A stretch of DNA of 61,888 bases from Caldilineaceae bacterium. Its GTDB lineage: Bacteria > Chloroflexota > Anaerolineae > Caldilineales > Caldilineaceae. Position numbers and translations under genes: made by a program. The notes below the pieces were generated by a model, which made no database searches, had not been told where the DNA came from, and saw nothing but the letters and a program-made list of their open reading frames with translations. Numbering within the stretch: the first letter of the stretch is position 1; each line of letters opens with the position of its first letter. Shown here in pieces: positions 25,398 through 34,806 of this stretch. The DNA lies in contig JAHDWH010000003.1 in assembly GCA_023384455.1 (NCBI GenBank), forward strand, positions 9,518-71,405. The letters are read 5' to 3'.

Positions 25398-26879
25398 CTA
25401 CGCCAGAACCGCCTTTTTCGTCGAACCGCCGATGGCATCTTCGGCCAGCGCGTGCTGGTCTTTGTTGCCGACAAAGAAGCGGCGCATCTGGGCAAAGGTG
25501 TTGGGCAGATTCGTCCAGTTTTCCTTCATCGTCATCTTTTCCCACACCCGTTCGGGCCGGTAGAGATAGAAGCGCCGATAGGCTTCCCGCCACTTCTTCA
25601 GCACCAGATCCGAGTCGTAGTTCTCGTTCATTTTGAAGCGGGCCTTCTGCTCGTGGATGGCGTAGTCGCCCCAGTTGTCGGCGAAAATCTCCCCGCCCTC
25701 TACGATCATATCGTACATCGCCGTGCCGGGGAAAGGCGCAGCCAGCAGGAAATTCGCCAGCTTCGGGTCCAGTTCCAGGGCCAGTTGGATGGTCTTTTCC
25801 ATCGTCTCTTCGTTGTCGCCGGGCATCCCAAAGATGAAGAAACCCATTGTCTGCAAGCCCGCGGCTTTGGCATTTTTGAAGGCTTCCCGCACCATATCCA
25901 CGGTCTGTCCCTTGCGAATGACATTGCGCAGCATCTGCTCGTCGCCATTTTCCACGCCGAAACCGACGCGCAGACAGCCCGCCGCCTTCATCAACTGGAA
26001 GAGTTCCAGGTCCGAGTGGTTGACTTTCATGCCGTGGACCGTCACCCAGGGTACGTGGTTCAGCCCCTCTTCCACCAGACGGCGGCAGAGTTCTTTGGCC
26101 CGGGGCAGCTTCAGATTCCAGATGTCGTCGGTGACGCCGATTTCCGTGGCGCCCAGCCCGTTGACCAGCCACTTCCACTCCTGGATGACACTCTCCACCG
26201 AACGGGCGCGCCAGGTGTCGCCTGTGACCGGCTTGGAGCAGAAGGTGCATTTGTAGGGGCAGCCCCGGCTGGTCAAAATTGTAAAGCTGCGGGCTTGGGT
26301 ATCCAGGCCATCGGTCAAGGGCTGGAGATTGGTGTAGCGGTCAATTTTGAAGAGGTCGTGGGCCGGAAAGGGCAGGGTGTCCAGGTCCGGGATCATCGGG
26401 CTTTCCGGGCTGACGATAAATTCGTCGCCCCGTTTGAAGTGAATGCCCGGAATCACCCCCGGCTCTTTGCCCGCTTCCAGGGTGTTGACCAGTTCCAGAA
26501 AGCTGTACTCGGCCTCGCCTTTGAAGGCGTAGTCCACATAGGCGTCGTGGGGCGGCTGGAAGGATTCTTCGGGCAGAATTGTCAGATGGGGGCCGCCCAG
26601 GACAGTCGTCAGTCCCCGGCGCTTGCAGATTTCCGCCATCTCCCAGGCATCCTGAATCAGCGGCGTCGTGGCGGTGATGCCGATGAGCTGATACGGGCGG
26701 CCCTGCTCCTCGGCCAGGTCCAAATAGTATTCCACTGTCACATCTTCGATGGCCGCGTCATAGATGATGACGTCGTGGCCGCCTTCGCGCAGGACAGCCG
26801 CCAGATAGCCCAGCCCCAGCGGGATGTGCTTGCGCGCACTCCAGACTTTGGCCTCCGGGCTGGCTAGAATGAGTCGCAT
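25398..26879 (-). CDS. B12-binding-domain radical SAM protein
   Basis: A 493-residue enzyme of the same class as its two relatives in this run. The N-terminal domain ([35 protein letters not shown]) is cobalamin-binding-like; the barrel carries [12 protein letters not shown] (CxxxCxxC) and [20 protein letters not shown] with [14 protein letters not shown]. The C-terminal ~100 residues include a DUF-like tail with many aromatic residues ([19 protein letters not shown]). It overlaps the upstream gene by one base (TAATG), so the pair is translationally coupled. The two are clear paralogues. Confidence 0.9.
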   Translation of the reverse strand: MRLILASPEAKVWSARKHIPLGLGYLAAVLREGGHDVIIYDAAIEDVTVEYYLDLAEEQGRPYQLIGITATTPLIQDAWEMAEICKRRGLTTVLGGPHLTILPEESFQPPHDAYVDYAFKGEAEYSFLELVNTLEAGKEPGVIPGIHFKRGDEFIVSPESPMIPDLDTLPFPAHDLFKIDRYTNLQPLTDGLDTQARSFTILTSRGCPYKCTFCSKPVTGDTWRARSVESVIQEWKWLVNGLGATEIGVTDDIWNLKLPRAKELCRRLVEEGLNHVPWVTVHGMKVNHSDLELFQLMKAAGCLRVGFGVENGDEQMLRNVIRKGQTVDMVREAFKNAKAAGLQTMGFFIFGMPGDNEETMEKTIQLALELDPKLANFLLAAPFPGTAMYDMIVEGGEIFADNWGDYAIHEQKARFKMNENYDSDLVLKKWREAYRRFYLYRPERVWEKMTMKENWTNLPNTFAQMRRFFVGNKDQHALAEDAIGGSTKKAVLA

Positions 26880-28369
26880 TAAATCGCTCCCTCGGCTTCC
26901 ATCTGCTTGCGCAACCCCGTCTTTTCCTTGCTGGGCAGGAAGGTGCGCAGAGCAATGCGCACGTTGCGGGGCAGATTGAACCAGAAATCTTTGGTCTTCA
27001 GGCGGCGCATAATCGGGGAAGGGCGCAGGTAATACTGGCGGTAGGCCTTGCGATACATCTCTTCCACCAACTCAGCGGTCATATCGCCCAGTTCGTAGCG
27101 GGCCTGTTGATCGAAAAAGACGTAATCTTCCCAATCGTTGATCAGGAAGCGGCCCTGGCGCTTTACAATCTCATAGACTTTTGTGCCAGGATAGGGCGTC
27201 ATCATCGAGAAGTTGGCGATGATCGGGTCCAGTTCGATGGCAAAATCAATCGTCTTTTGCATTGTCTCCCGGGTTTCGCCGGGCAGTCCGATAATCATAA
27301 AAGCAATCGTTTCCAGATCGATGGCTTTGGCATTTTTGAAAGCCTGGCGGATGGTGTCGTGATCGACCTTTTTGTCGATAGTCAACAGAATTTCGGGGTC
27401 ACCCGTTTCCACGCCAAAGGCCACCCGGTGCAGACCCGCCTGCTTGAGCAGTGTCAACAGTTCCAAACTGGCCAGATTGGCCCGGATGCCGTTGACAAAA
27501 ATCCAGGGCACGTGATTGAGCTTGTTTTCGATGAGCAGATGGGCCAACTCTTCCAGCCGCTTGACCCGGATATTGGCGCTGTCGTCCAGAACGCCGATCT
27601 CTTGCGCGCCCAAATCCTCCACCAGATGCCGCCATTCCAGCAGTACATTTTCCGGGCTGCGGCTGCGCCACTTGATGGGCATAATCGACTGGGAACAGAA
27701 GGTGCAGCGGTAGGGGCAGCCCCGGCTGGTCATAATGCTGAAGCTACGCCCCCCGTCCACGTGATCCGTGGCAGGCTGAAGATTTGTATATTTGTCCATC
27801 GAAAAAAGATGATAGGCGGGCCAGGGCAGGCTGTCCAGATCGGCGATGGGGGTGCGGTCCGGGTTGTTGTGGATCTGCCCGTCGGTGGTTTTGTAGGTCA
27901 GCCCCTCGCAGTCCACAAAAATTTCATTCTCCGGGTGCAAAAAGGCTTCCGTACTGTATTCCGGCTGATCCTTCAGAAACGTTTCCAGCCGGTTGCTTAT
28001 CTCGATCCAGGCTTCCTCCCCCTCGCCGCGCACGACAATATCCACATAGGGCTTCTCGCAGCTCTCTTCGGGCAGCACAGAAACGTGGGGTCCGCCCAAC
28101 ACAATCGGGCAATCGTAGACTTCTTTGATGTCCCTGGCCGTGCGCCAGGCCTGCTTCACCTGGGGCGTGTTGGCGGTGATGCCCACCAGATGGGGACGGA
28201 ATTCCTGAACAAACTCGGCCACGGATCTGCGTTCCACATCCGAGTCGAAAACGATCACTTCGTCCCCCCGCCTCTCGCTGACCGCGGCCAGATAGGCCAA
28301 GCCCAGATGGGGTGAGGTGCGGGTGTCGATGGGCAGACGAAAGCGCGGATTGATGAGGGCTATACGCAC
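26879..28369 (-). CDS. B12-binding-domain radical SAM protein (paralogue)
   Basis: A 496-residue protein, colinear with the preceding entry: [52 protein letters not shown] (cluster cysteines), [20 protein letters not shown] and [17 protein letters not shown] 28369 is the start, with AGGAG 7 nt upstream. It is first in the minus-strand radical SAM run. Family members act on lipids, bacteriochlorophyll, hopanoids or natural products; nothing here fixes the substrate. A tandem, coupled duplicate suggests two successive modifications or a heterodimer (inference). Confidence 0.9.
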   Translation of the reverse strand: MRIALINPRFRLPIDTRTSPHLGLAYLAAVSERRGDEVIVFDSDVERRSVAEFVQEFRPHLVGITANTPQVKQAWRTARDIKEVYDCPIVLGGPHVSVLPEESCEKPYVDIVVRGEGEEAWIEISNRLETFLKDQPEYSTEAFLHPENEIFVDCEGLTYKTTDGQIHNNPDRTPIADLDSLPWPAYHLFSMDKYTNLQPATDHVDGGRSFSIMTSRGCPYRCTFCSQSIMPIKWRSRSPENVLLEWRHLVEDLGAQEIGVLDDSANIRVKRLEELAHLLIENKLNHVPWIFVNGIRANLASLELLTLLKQAGLHRVAFGVETGDPEILLTIDKKVDHDTIRQAFKNAKAIDLETIAFMIIGLPGETRETMQKTIDFAIELDPIIANFSMMTPYPGTKVYEIVKRQGRFLINDWEDYVFFDQQARYELGDMTAELVEEMYRKAYRQYYLRPSPIMRRLKTKDFWFNLPRNVRIALRTFLPSKEKTGLRKQMEAEGAI

Positions 28370-28410
28370 GGCTGTCTCCTCCTGTGCAGAAGAATAGATA
28401 CGCTGGAAAG

Positions 28411-28511
28411 TAACTGCTCACCCCCACCCAACCTTCCCCACAGTGGGGGAGGAGTCGATCCATTTCCCTCCCTGGAATGGGGAGAGATAGGGTGGGGTGG
28501 CTGAACAGTTA
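28411..28511. repeat. Repeat family C, copy 1 (101-bp MITE-like unit)
   Basis: Begins TAACTGCTCA and ends TGAACAGTTA, imperfect terminal inverted repeats, with an inner CCACCCAACC / GGTGGGGTGG pairing and a central GAGTCGATCCA. Other copies: 30149-30250 (inverted), 41458-41650 (interrupted), 44982-45082, and a half copy at 48577-48614. Confidence 0.85.
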
Positions 28512-28538
28512 TCTGGAAACTATGTTTTTCGACATTCC

Positions 28539-28572
28539 AGAAGTCCGACTTTTTCGGAAAAAGTCGGACTTC
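28539..28572. repeat. Palindromic repeat family A, copy 3 (compensatory variant)
   Basis: Same 34-bp palindrome, but both arms carry a matching change: AAGTCCGAC on the left and GTCGGACTT on the right, against TTC/GAA in the other copies. Pairing is kept. Confidence 0.85.
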
Positions 28573-29049
28573 ATGCTCTTGCAAGAAACTTTGTTGACAG
28601 TGCAACAAATGCGGATCGAGCAGTTTAAACAGATGCCCGCCAAACAATAATAGCCGTCAGTGTAACACAGCGGGCAGCAGCACCAAAATTATTCTAAGAC
28701 TTTTGATAAAAATTAGCTGGTCCATTTTCAGACAATTCACCTACGTAAGGAAGAAAACGATACCTGCACAAAGGGGGCAGAGAGCTTGTGTTCATTTTGC
28801 CATCGAATAAATTTTGCCATTACATTAAAAGTGGCCCTCTGCATAGGAGAAATTAATACTTTGCAAACGAAAAACATAGAAACCTGTGCTACACTGATGC
28901 GTAGGGTTTGATGGTAGAATACGCTGACGGATCTTCTGCAAAAGCTGAAGTCAGGCGTCTGGAAGCCGTCTATGTTATATACTCGACACGGGCATAAACC
29001 GACATTTTGTCATCTTGTCAAGTATATCTTTCCATTTGGGAGGTAGGCA
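28573..29049. other. Gene-free AT-rich spacer before the zinc peptidase gene
   Basis: About 480 nt upstream of the peptidase with no credible open frame and no repeat I recognise. It is markedly AT-rich between 28660 and 28900 and must hold the peptidase promoter, but no convincing -35/-10 pair stood out. Confidence 0.45.
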
Positions 29050-29745
29050 ATGTTCGGTGGTTATGGATTGTATATCCTTATCAGTCTGCCCGCGCTGCTG
29101 CTGGGGCTGTGGGCACAGGCAAAAGTCAAATCCGCCTTTAAGAAATATTCCCGTGTGCGCACGGAGCGGGGACTGGCCGGGGCACAGGTAGCCCGTATGA
29201 TTCTGGATAGCAATGGTCTGCACAGCGTTGGGGTGGAAGAGGTAAATGGCTTTCTGAGCGATCATTACGATCCGCGCAGCAAAACCCTGCGACTCAGCCC
29301 GGATGTCTATCGCAGCTCCAGCCTGGCCGCGGTGGGCGTAGCCGCGCACGAAGCGGGCCACGCCCTTCAGGATCAACAGGGCTATGCTGCGTTGAGTCTG
29401 CGCAGCGCGATGGTGCCCAGCGTGCAGATCGGCAGTTGGCTCGGCCCGATTATCTTCTTTGTAGGTCTATTTCTGAATAATGCGCTGGGTCAATCCCTGG
29501 CCTGGGTTGGGTTGATTCTCTTTGGCGCAACCGCACTCTTTACAGTCGTCACCCTGCCGGTCGAGTTTGACGCCAGCAAGCGGGCCAAAGCGATTCTGGT
29601 TGACAGGGGCGTTGTCACCACAACGGAACTCCAGGGCGTGAGTGCGGTGCTCGATGCGGCGGCCCTGACGTACGTAGCCGCGGCCCTGCAGGCCATCAGC
29701 ACACTGCTCTATTACGCCTTTATTCTGATGGGGCGGCGGGACTGA
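29050..29745 (+). CDS. Membrane zinc metallopeptidase, YugP-like
   Basis: A 231-residue membrane protein of the Zn_peptidase_2 (YugP) family. The zinc-binding motif AAHEAGHALQDQ (HExxH) lies near residue 102. An N-terminal membrane segment (LYILISLPALLLGLWAQ) precedes it, and two or more helices follow (IGSWLGPIIFFVGLFL, GLILFGATALFTVVTLPVEF). The family end FDASKRAKAIL and TYVAAALQAISTLLYY is also present. The start has GGAGG 7 nt upstream. The biological role of the family is not established. A short membrane protein gene follows after a repeat. Confidence 0.9.
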   Translation: MFGGYGLYILISLPALLLGLWAQAKVKSAFKKYSRVRTERGLAGAQVARMILDSNGLHSVGVEEVNGFLSDHYDPRSKTLRLSPDVYRSSSLAAVGVAAHEAGHALQDQQGYAALSLRSAMVPSVQIGSWLGPIIFFVGLFLNNALGQSLAWVGLILFGATALFTVVTLPVEFDASKRAKAILVDRGVVTTTELQGVSAVLDAAALTYVAAALQAISTLLYYAFILMGRRD

Positions 29746-29751
29746 CAGGAG

Positions 29752-29830
29752 GTAAGGCGTGAGATGTAAGACGTAAGGTGGCAAAGCCACGATTTGTGTG
29801 GGGAAACGTAAAGACGTGAAACGTGAGGTA
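29752..29830. repeat. Composite repeat family B, copy 1
   Basis: Contains GGTGGCAAAGCCACGATTTG, then GGGGAAACGTAAAGACG and TGAAACGTGAGGT. The same modules recur at 47580-47715 (inverted) and twice in 61670-61888. Confidence 0.75.
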
Positions 29831-29838
29831 GATTTAAA

Positions 29839-30135
29839 ATGTTCAATCGCACACCTTTTTTTATCCACATCAACCGCTACGGCCAGCGCTTTAGTCAACG
29901 GGCTGGCGGCGCGGCTGGCTGGCTGCTGATGGGGCCGGGGTTGGCTTTGGCCGGGATGGGCCTGGCAATCCTTCTTTGGCCCGAGCTGTTGGCCTATCTG
30001 GTGGCCGGGCTGCTTCTCTTTGCCGGGTTGACCCTGACCGCCTGGGGCTGGCAGATGTCACAAGTCCAGAAGCGAATGGCCGATCAGCTACGCAACAGGT
30101 ATAATGGGGACTATTACGAAGATCCGCGGTTCTGA
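29839..30135 (+). CDS. Small two-helix membrane protein, unknown
   Basis: A 98-residue protein with two predicted membrane helices (AAGWLLMGPGLALAGMGLAI and LLAYLVAGLLLFAGLTLTAW) and a charged cytoplasmic tail (VQKRMADQLRNRYNGDYYED). No family was recognised. It follows the zinc peptidase gene on the same strand with a repeat between them; joint transcription is possible. The family-C repeat ends 160 nt before the next gene. Confidence 0.65.
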   Translation: MFNRTPFFIHINRYGQRFSQRAGGAAGWLLMGPGLALAGMGLAILLWPELLAYLVAGLLLFAGLTLTAWGWQMSQVQKRMADQLRNRYNGDYYEDPRF

Positions 30136-30148
30136 TACTGCTGGCTAG

Positions 30149-30250
30149 TACCTGTTCAGCCACCCCACTCTACCTCTCCCCATTCCAGGGAGGGAACTGG
30201 ATCGACTCCTCCCCCCACAGTGGGGGAGGTTGGGTGGGGGTGAGCAGTGA
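30149..30250. repeat. Repeat family C, copy 2 (inverted)
   Basis: Reverse-complement orientation of the 101-bp unit: starts TACCTGTTCAGCCACCCC and ends GGGTGGGGGTGAGCAGTGA. The inner GGATCGACTCC and CCCACAGTGGGGG match copy 1. Confidence 0.85.
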
Positions 30251-30293
30251 CGCTGGCTAACAGCCGTTTGCACAGGAAGGAAGGGACAACTCT

Positions 30294-31577
30294 ATGATTG
30301 AAGGGGAAAAGAAGGGCAACCGAAGTATCTGGCTGATTGTGGGCGGCATTGGCACCCTCGTCATCTTCTCGTTTTGCGCGCTCTTTGTGGTGGCCGGCCT
30401 CTTTTTGGTCAGTTCACCCAACAGCAGCATACAGAGCAGCGAGGCTGCCCCCTTGCGTGCCCCGCTGGTGCAACAGGTGGCAACGCCCCCATCGCCCGTC
30501 CAGCCGGTGGTGATCGGCCAGGACGCCACCGACTACGAAACGGCTGTGCTGATTGCCATCTACGAAAAAGTTGGCCCTTCGGTTGTCAATGTAGATGTGC
30601 TCAGCTTTCAGCGCAATATGCCCCAACAACTATTCCCGGAGCCAGGGCAGATTGACCCGGAGACACTGATTCCCCAGGGCCAGGGGTCGGGCTTTGTCTG
30701 GGATACGGACGGTCACATTGTCACCAACGCACACGTCGTAGACACCGCCGATCAGGTGCAGATCACCTTCCCGGATGGCACCGTGACCCTGGCAGAGGTG
30801 ATCGGGATGGACCGGCACAGCGATCTGGCCGTGCTGGAGATCGACCCTGTGGGGTACAACCTGATTCCTGTGGCCCGGGGCGATCTGGACCAGATGAAAG
30901 TGGGTATGCGGGTTGCCGCGATTGGCAACCCCTTTGGCTTTGAAGGAACCCTGACCAGCGGCATTGTCAGCGCCATTGGGCGCAGCATCCCTGGCCTTGC
31001 CAGCTTTAGCATTCCCGAATCGATCCAGACCGATGCGGCCATCAATCCGGGTAATTCTGGGGGACCGCTTCTCAATGAACGGGGCGAAGTCATCGGCGTC
31101 AACGCCCAGATTCGTACAGCCCAGGGATCTAACAGCGGTGTCGGTTTTGCCATCCCCATTACAATTGTAGATCGGGTGGTTCCGGTTCTGATTGCCGAGG
31201 GCAAGTACGAACACTCCTACATCGGCATCAGCGGCAACACCTTTAGCCCCATCTGCGCCGAAGGGTTGGGGTTGGATCCCCAAATCCGCGGCGCGTATGT
31301 CAATACCGTCCTGCCCGGCACACCCGCGGCCAAAGGTGGGCTGCGCGGCGGGCGGGAAGAGATTCAAAACGGCTCTATTGGCATCTGTCCTACGGTAGCC
31401 GGGGGCGATCTGATCACCGCCATCGAAGATCAGCCCGTAGCCCGCTTCGATGATCTGTTGGTTTTCCTGGAACGCTATACCAGCCCCGGCGACACCGTCA
31501 CCCTGACCGTTCTGCGCGATGGGAAGACAATCGAAGTTTCCGTTACGCTGGCCCCCCGCCCCGCAGCCCAGCCGTAG
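30294..31577 (+). CDS. htrA: HtrA/DegP-type serine protease with PDZ domain
   Basis: Extracytoplasmic quality-control protease anchored by an N-terminal helix (SIWLIVGGIGTLVIFSFC). The trypsin-like domain has all three catalytic residues: His in HIVTNAHVVDTAD, Asp in DRHSDLAVLEID and Ser in INPGNSGGPLLNE. A PDZ domain follows (GAYVNTVLPGTPAAKGGLRG to FDDLLVFLERYTSPGDTVTL). At 427 residues it fits the S1C family. A linker between the helix and protease is rich in Pro/Val. A palindrome A copy and a strong terminator lie directly downstream, so it is probably monocistronic. Confidence 0.94.
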   Translation: MIEGEKKGNRSIWLIVGGIGTLVIFSFCALFVVAGLFLVSSPNSSIQSSEAAPLRAPLVQQVATPPSPVQPVVIGQDATDYETAVLIAIYEKVGPSVVNVDVLSFQRNMPQQLFPEPGQIDPETLIPQGQGSGFVWDTDGHIVTNAHVVDTADQVQITFPDGTVTLAEVIGMDRHSDLAVLEIDPVGYNLIPVARGDLDQMKVGMRVAAIGNPFGFEGTLTSGIVSAIGRSIPGLASFSIPESIQTDAAINPGNSGGPLLNERGEVIGVNAQIRTAQGSNSGVGFAIPITIVDRVVPVLIAEGKYEHSYIGISGNTFSPICAEGLGLDPQIRGAYVNTVLPGTPAAKGGLRGGREEIQNGSIGICPTVAGGDLITAIEDQPVARFDDLLVFLERYTSPGDTVTLTVLRDGKTIEVSVTLAPRPAAQP

Positions 31578-31591
31578 GTGGAGTGCTGAAT

Positions 31592-31625
31592 AGAAGTTCG
31601 ACTTTTTCTGAAAAGTCGAACTTCT
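31592..31625. repeat. Palindromic repeat family A, copy 4
   Basis: 34-bp palindrome 15 nt after the htrA stop, arms as in copy 2 with TCTGA at the centre. It is followed at once by a second hairpin with a T-tract. Confidence 0.85.
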
Positions 31626-31634
31626 ATCCTGACG

Positions 31635-31676
31635 AAAAAGGGAGGAAGCGGCTCTCAGGCCGCTCCCTCCCTTTTT
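31635..31676 (+). terminator. Terminator of htrA
   Basis: AAAAAGGGAGGAAGCGGC and GCCGCTCCCTCCCTTTTT form a long stem with a TCTCAG loop; the T-run is part of the descending arm. Confidence 0.82.
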
Positions 31677-31730
31677 GTTCGCATATCCCCGCAAGATGAC
31701 GAAGCGCACCGCCCCCTCATCACCCCACAC

Positions 31731-32138
31731 TCAATCCTCAACATCGATGATGTGTTCTTCTGTTCCCTGCCGCCAGATACCTCTGCCATCGTCTACCGCC
31801 CAGGTGGAGCGGATACGAATGGTGCGCTTGGGACGCGGCAGCGGCTGTTCCGCCGGGACTGTACGGGGCATCGGTTGGCTGGGCCGTTTGGGGGCCACAG
31901 CGGATGGGTTCTGGGCCATATCTTCCAACCGGGCGCGCAGCAGCTTCCAGCCGGCGCGCACAGCCCAGCCGGCCAGACCAGCGGCCACGGGCAGCGCGGC
32001 TGTGGCGATCTGGGCGGGCAGATTGCGCTGGGCCACAGGCAGCCCGGCGCTGGTGTCATACCCGCACCGGCCACAAAAACGGCTGTCGATGGCAACTTTG
32101 CCGCCACACTGGGAACAGACTCTGGACACATCGCTCAT
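31731..32138 (-). CDS. Zinc-ribbon protein, unknown
   Basis: A 135-residue protein with an N-terminal zinc ribbon (RVCSQCGGKVAIDSRFCGRC, two CxxC pairs), a hydrophobic stretch (ATAALPVAAGLAGWAVRAGW) that may cross or touch the membrane, a Pro-rich linker and a short acidic C-terminus (GTEEHIIDVED). Zinc-ribbon plus hydrophobic segment is common in Chloroflexota and related phyla, with no defined function. It converges with htrA and reads toward its terminator. Confidence 0.72.
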   Translation of the reverse strand: MSDVSRVCSQCGGKVAIDSRFCGRCGYDTSAGLPVAQRNLPAQIATAALPVAAGLAGWAVRAGWKLLRARLEDMAQNPSAVAPKRPSQPMPRTVPAEQPLPRPKRTIRIRSTWAVDDGRGIWRQGTEEHIIDVED

Positions 32139-32203
32139 AAGGCCCCCTTTTACTGTTGCCGACCATCAATCCTGAATGTTCTCTGCCCTGAAAATAGCCA
32201 TTC

Positions 32204-32267
32204 GTAGGTCGGACTGTTAGTCCGACCAGCGACGTGGCAGGCCCGTCGGACTAACAGTCCGACCTAC
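32204..32267. repeat. Double-hairpin repeat, family-E-like
   Basis: GTAGGTCGGACTGTTAGTCC and its complement (ending GTCCGACCTAC) enclose a short spacer. Each arm is itself a palindrome (CGGACTNNTAGTCCG), the same design as the GTAGGTGCGGTT units at 41344 and 47501. It is the only structure seen in the ~320-nt gap 32139-32460. Confidence 0.7.
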
Positions 32268-32460
32268 ATTTTCATCCCCCGTCGCATAAAGAACTGTTGG
32301 GAGTATAGCATCCCGCAACCCTTCGCTGCAAGCAGACAGCGTTCTTTGGACACATCTCTCATTGTTGCCCCCCTCTCTATTGCTCCCCTTTACACCACTT
32401 GGGAATTCCTCCAGAGCAGACGTATAATAGAAGGATGAATGTAGAAAGCAACGAACCCCT

Positions 32461-33567
32461 ATGCGCGCCGTTCTGGTAAGCAAAGCGCTGGTTGTCGGCG
32501 CTTATCAACGCAAAGCGGAAGAGATCGCCCGGCTGGGTGTGGAGTTGACCGTTCTGACCCCCCCCTTCTGGCAGGACCGCCGAGGGAAACAGGTTGCCGA
32601 ACGCATCTATACCGCCGGCTACGATCTGCGCGCAATCCCCCTGCGTCTCAACGGTAATTTCCATCTGCATCACTATCCTACCCTCTTCCAGGAGTTGCAG
32701 CGGCTGCGCCCGGATGTAGTCCACCTGGACGAAGAGCCTTACAACGCCGCCACCTGGCTGGGGGTGCGGGCCGCCCGCAGCGCGGGCGCAGCAACCACCT
32801 TCTTTGCCTGGCAAAACTTGCAGCGTGCCTATCCGCCCCCTTTTCGCTGGTTTGAAAAAGCCGTCTATGCGGCCTGTCCCCAGGCCATTGCCGGCAACCA
32901 GGACGCAGCCACTGTGCTGCGGCAAAAGGGCTACAGCGGCGAGCTGACGATCCTGCCCCAGTTCGGCGTGGACCCCGCTCACTTTGCGCCAGGGGCAGGG
33001 CGCGCCACTGACAGCCCTTTGCGCATTGGCTATGCCGGTGGCCTGCTGCGGGAAAAAGGGGTAGACCTGCTCCTGGCTGCCTGTGCAGGGCTGCGGGGCG
33101 AGTGGCGGCTGGCAATTGCCGGTGGCGGCGCGCAGGCCGGGGCGTTACGCAGTTTGTCCGAGGAAATGGGCATAGCCGAGCGGATAGAATGGATGGAGCG
33201 CATCCCCAGCGACCAGATGGCCGCCTTTTATCAGAAGTTGGATGTTTTTGTGCTTCCCAGCCGCACCCTGCCCAACTGGAAAGAGCAATTTGGCCGGGTA
33301 CTTATCGAAGCAATGGCCTGCGGGGCGGCTGTCGTTGGCAGCAATTCGGGCGAGATACCCAATGTAATTGGAGAGGCCGGGCTGGTCTTCCCCGAAGACG
33401 ACGCCCAGGCGTTGACCAGCCACCTGCAACAACTGCTGGATCGGCGCGAGCGCGCCAGCGCCCTGGGGCTGGCGGGCCGGGAGCGGGTGCTGGCCCACTT
33501 CACAATGGCCCACATCGCGGCGGAGACGGTAGCTGTGTACAAAAAACTGCTGGGACGGGAACAATGA
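32461..33567 (+). CDS. Glycosyltransferase family 4
   Basis: A 368-residue GT-B glycosyltransferase, probably adding sugars to a lipid-linked exopolysaccharide precursor in the cytoplasm. The C-terminal nucleotide-sugar domain is clear: IGYAGGLLREKGVDLLLAAC, then VLPSRTLPNWKEQFGRVLIE and AMACGAAVVGSNSGEIPNVI (the E-x7-E type motif of GT4). ATG 32461 lacks a strong ribosome site, but no better start exists. It heads a plus-strand set with another GT4 enzyme and a polyprenyl glycosylphosphotransferase. Confidence 0.88.
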   Translation: MRAVLVSKALVVGAYQRKAEEIARLGVELTVLTPPFWQDRRGKQVAERIYTAGYDLRAIPLRLNGNFHLHHYPTLFQELQRLRPDVVHLDEEPYNAATWLGVRAARSAGAATTFFAWQNLQRAYPPPFRWFEKAVYAACPQAIAGNQDAATVLRQKGYSGELTILPQFGVDPAHFAPGAGRATDSPLRIGYAGGLLREKGVDLLLAACAGLRGEWRLAIAGGGAQAGALRSLSEEMGIAERIEWMERIPSDQMAAFYQKLDVFVLPSRTLPNWKEQFGRVLIEAMACGAAVVGSNSGEIPNVIGEAGLVFPEDDAQALTSHLQQLLDRRERASALGLAGRERVLAHFTMAHIAAETVAVYKKLLGREQ

Positions 33568-33654
33568 ATGTGAGCTGCAAAGAGACAAAATCACGCAGAA
33601 GCGCTGACCTCCCCCGTACGCGTGATTGTGCGGTTGGGCGCTCCCGGTTGGCCT

Positions 33655-34779
33655 ATGCGTATTGCGATTAATGCCCAATTGCTGAACACAGAGGAGAGCT
33701 ACCGGGGCGCGGGGGTTAGCCATTACAGCCAGAATCTGCTGACCGCGCTGGGCAAGCAAGCGGGTGACCAGCACTTTACGGCCTTTCTGAACGATTCCCG
33801 CTTTGCTGCCAACGGCGTGACTCTCCGGCGGAGTAGCCCGCTGCTGGCAAAGCCCCTGGCCCGCATCCTGTGGGAACAGACAGCCCTCCCCCTGGCGTTG
33901 AGAGGGGAGAAGGCGGATGTAGTCCACGGGCTGGTGAATGTGCTGCCCCTGGCCACATCCCTGCCGGGTGTGGTGACGGTCCACGATCTGAGCTTTGTGC
34001 GCATGCCCGAAAAGCTGCCCCCGGCCAAGCGTTTCTACCTGACCCGGCTCTGCGCGGCCAGCGTGGGCAAAGCCCGAAAGATTATTGCCGTCAGCCGCCA
34101 GACCGCGGACGATCTCATTGACTGCCTGGGCGCAGACCCGGCGCAGATCGAAGTTGTGTACAATGGGGTGGCGGCCCATTTTTGCCCCGGCGCCGAGGCC
34201 GAGAGCGCAGCCTTCCGCCGCAGCCGTGGCCTGCCAGAACGATTTCTGCTCTATTTGGGAACCCTGGAGCCGCGCAAAAATCTGGCCCGACTGGTGGATG
34301 GGTTTGCCCGCTGGCGGGAAAATGACCCCGCTGCCCAGGATGTGGGGCTTGTGTTGGCCGGGGGCAAGGGCTGGTACTACGCAGAAATTTTCCGGCGGGT
34401 GCAGGAGTGGGGGCTGGCGGATGTGGTCCATTTCCCCGGCTTTATCCCTGGCCCGGAGTTGCCCCACTGGTATCGGGCGGCCACGGCTTTTGTCTATCCC
34501 AGCCTGTTGGAAGGCTTTGGCCTGCCAGTGCTGGAGGCGATGGCCTGTGGCGTGCCTGTGATTTGCAGCGACGCGGCCAGCCTGCTGGAAGTGGCGGGCC
34601 AGGCGGCCCTCACCTTCCCGGCACAGGATACCGACGGGCTGGCACACCGGCTGCGTACTCTCTTTGCAGACGAGGCGCTGCGCCAGGAGTTGGCGCAAAA
34701 AGGAGTAGAGCAGGCCAGGGGCTTTTCCTGGGAACGCACAGCCAGAGAGACGGCTGCGGTCTATGCCGCGGTCGCATAA
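33655..34779 (+). CDS. Glycosyltransferase family 4
   Basis: A 374-residue GT-B enzyme. The N-terminus MRIAINAQLLNTEESYRGAG shows the acceptor-side glycine loop. The donor domain contains YLGTLEPRKNLARLVDGF, VYPSLLEGFGLPVLEAMACG and PVICSDAASLLEVAGQAALT, a typical mannosyl/rhamnosyl GT4 C-terminus. ATG 33655 gives the standard start; an earlier in-frame start at 33622 would add an unlikely leader. It lies 88 nt after the first GT4 gene and 27 nt before the glycosylphosphotransferase, so the three probably form an operon for one polysaccharide. Confidence 0.9.
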   Translation: MRIAINAQLLNTEESYRGAGVSHYSQNLLTALGKQAGDQHFTAFLNDSRFAANGVTLRRSSPLLAKPLARILWEQTALPLALRGEKADVVHGLVNVLPLATSLPGVVTVHDLSFVRMPEKLPPAKRFYLTRLCAASVGKARKIIAVSRQTADDLIDCLGADPAQIEVVYNGVAAHFCPGAEAESAAFRRSRGLPERFLLYLGTLEPRKNLARLVDGFARWRENDPAAQDVGLVLAGGKGWYYAEIFRRVQEWGLADVVHFPGFIPGPELPHWYRAATAFVYPSLLEGFGLPVLEAMACGVPVICSDAASLLEVAGQAALTFPAQDTDGLAHRLRTLFADEALRQELAQKGVEQARGFSWERTARETAAVYAAVA

Positions 34780-34806
34780 AATAGCAGTAATGACTCGATT
34801 TGAATA

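Noticed and set aside
28370..28410. Cobalamin riboswitch before the B12 radical SAM genes
   Set aside because: No B12-box-like sequence or suitable leader length; the region upstream is repeats C and A.
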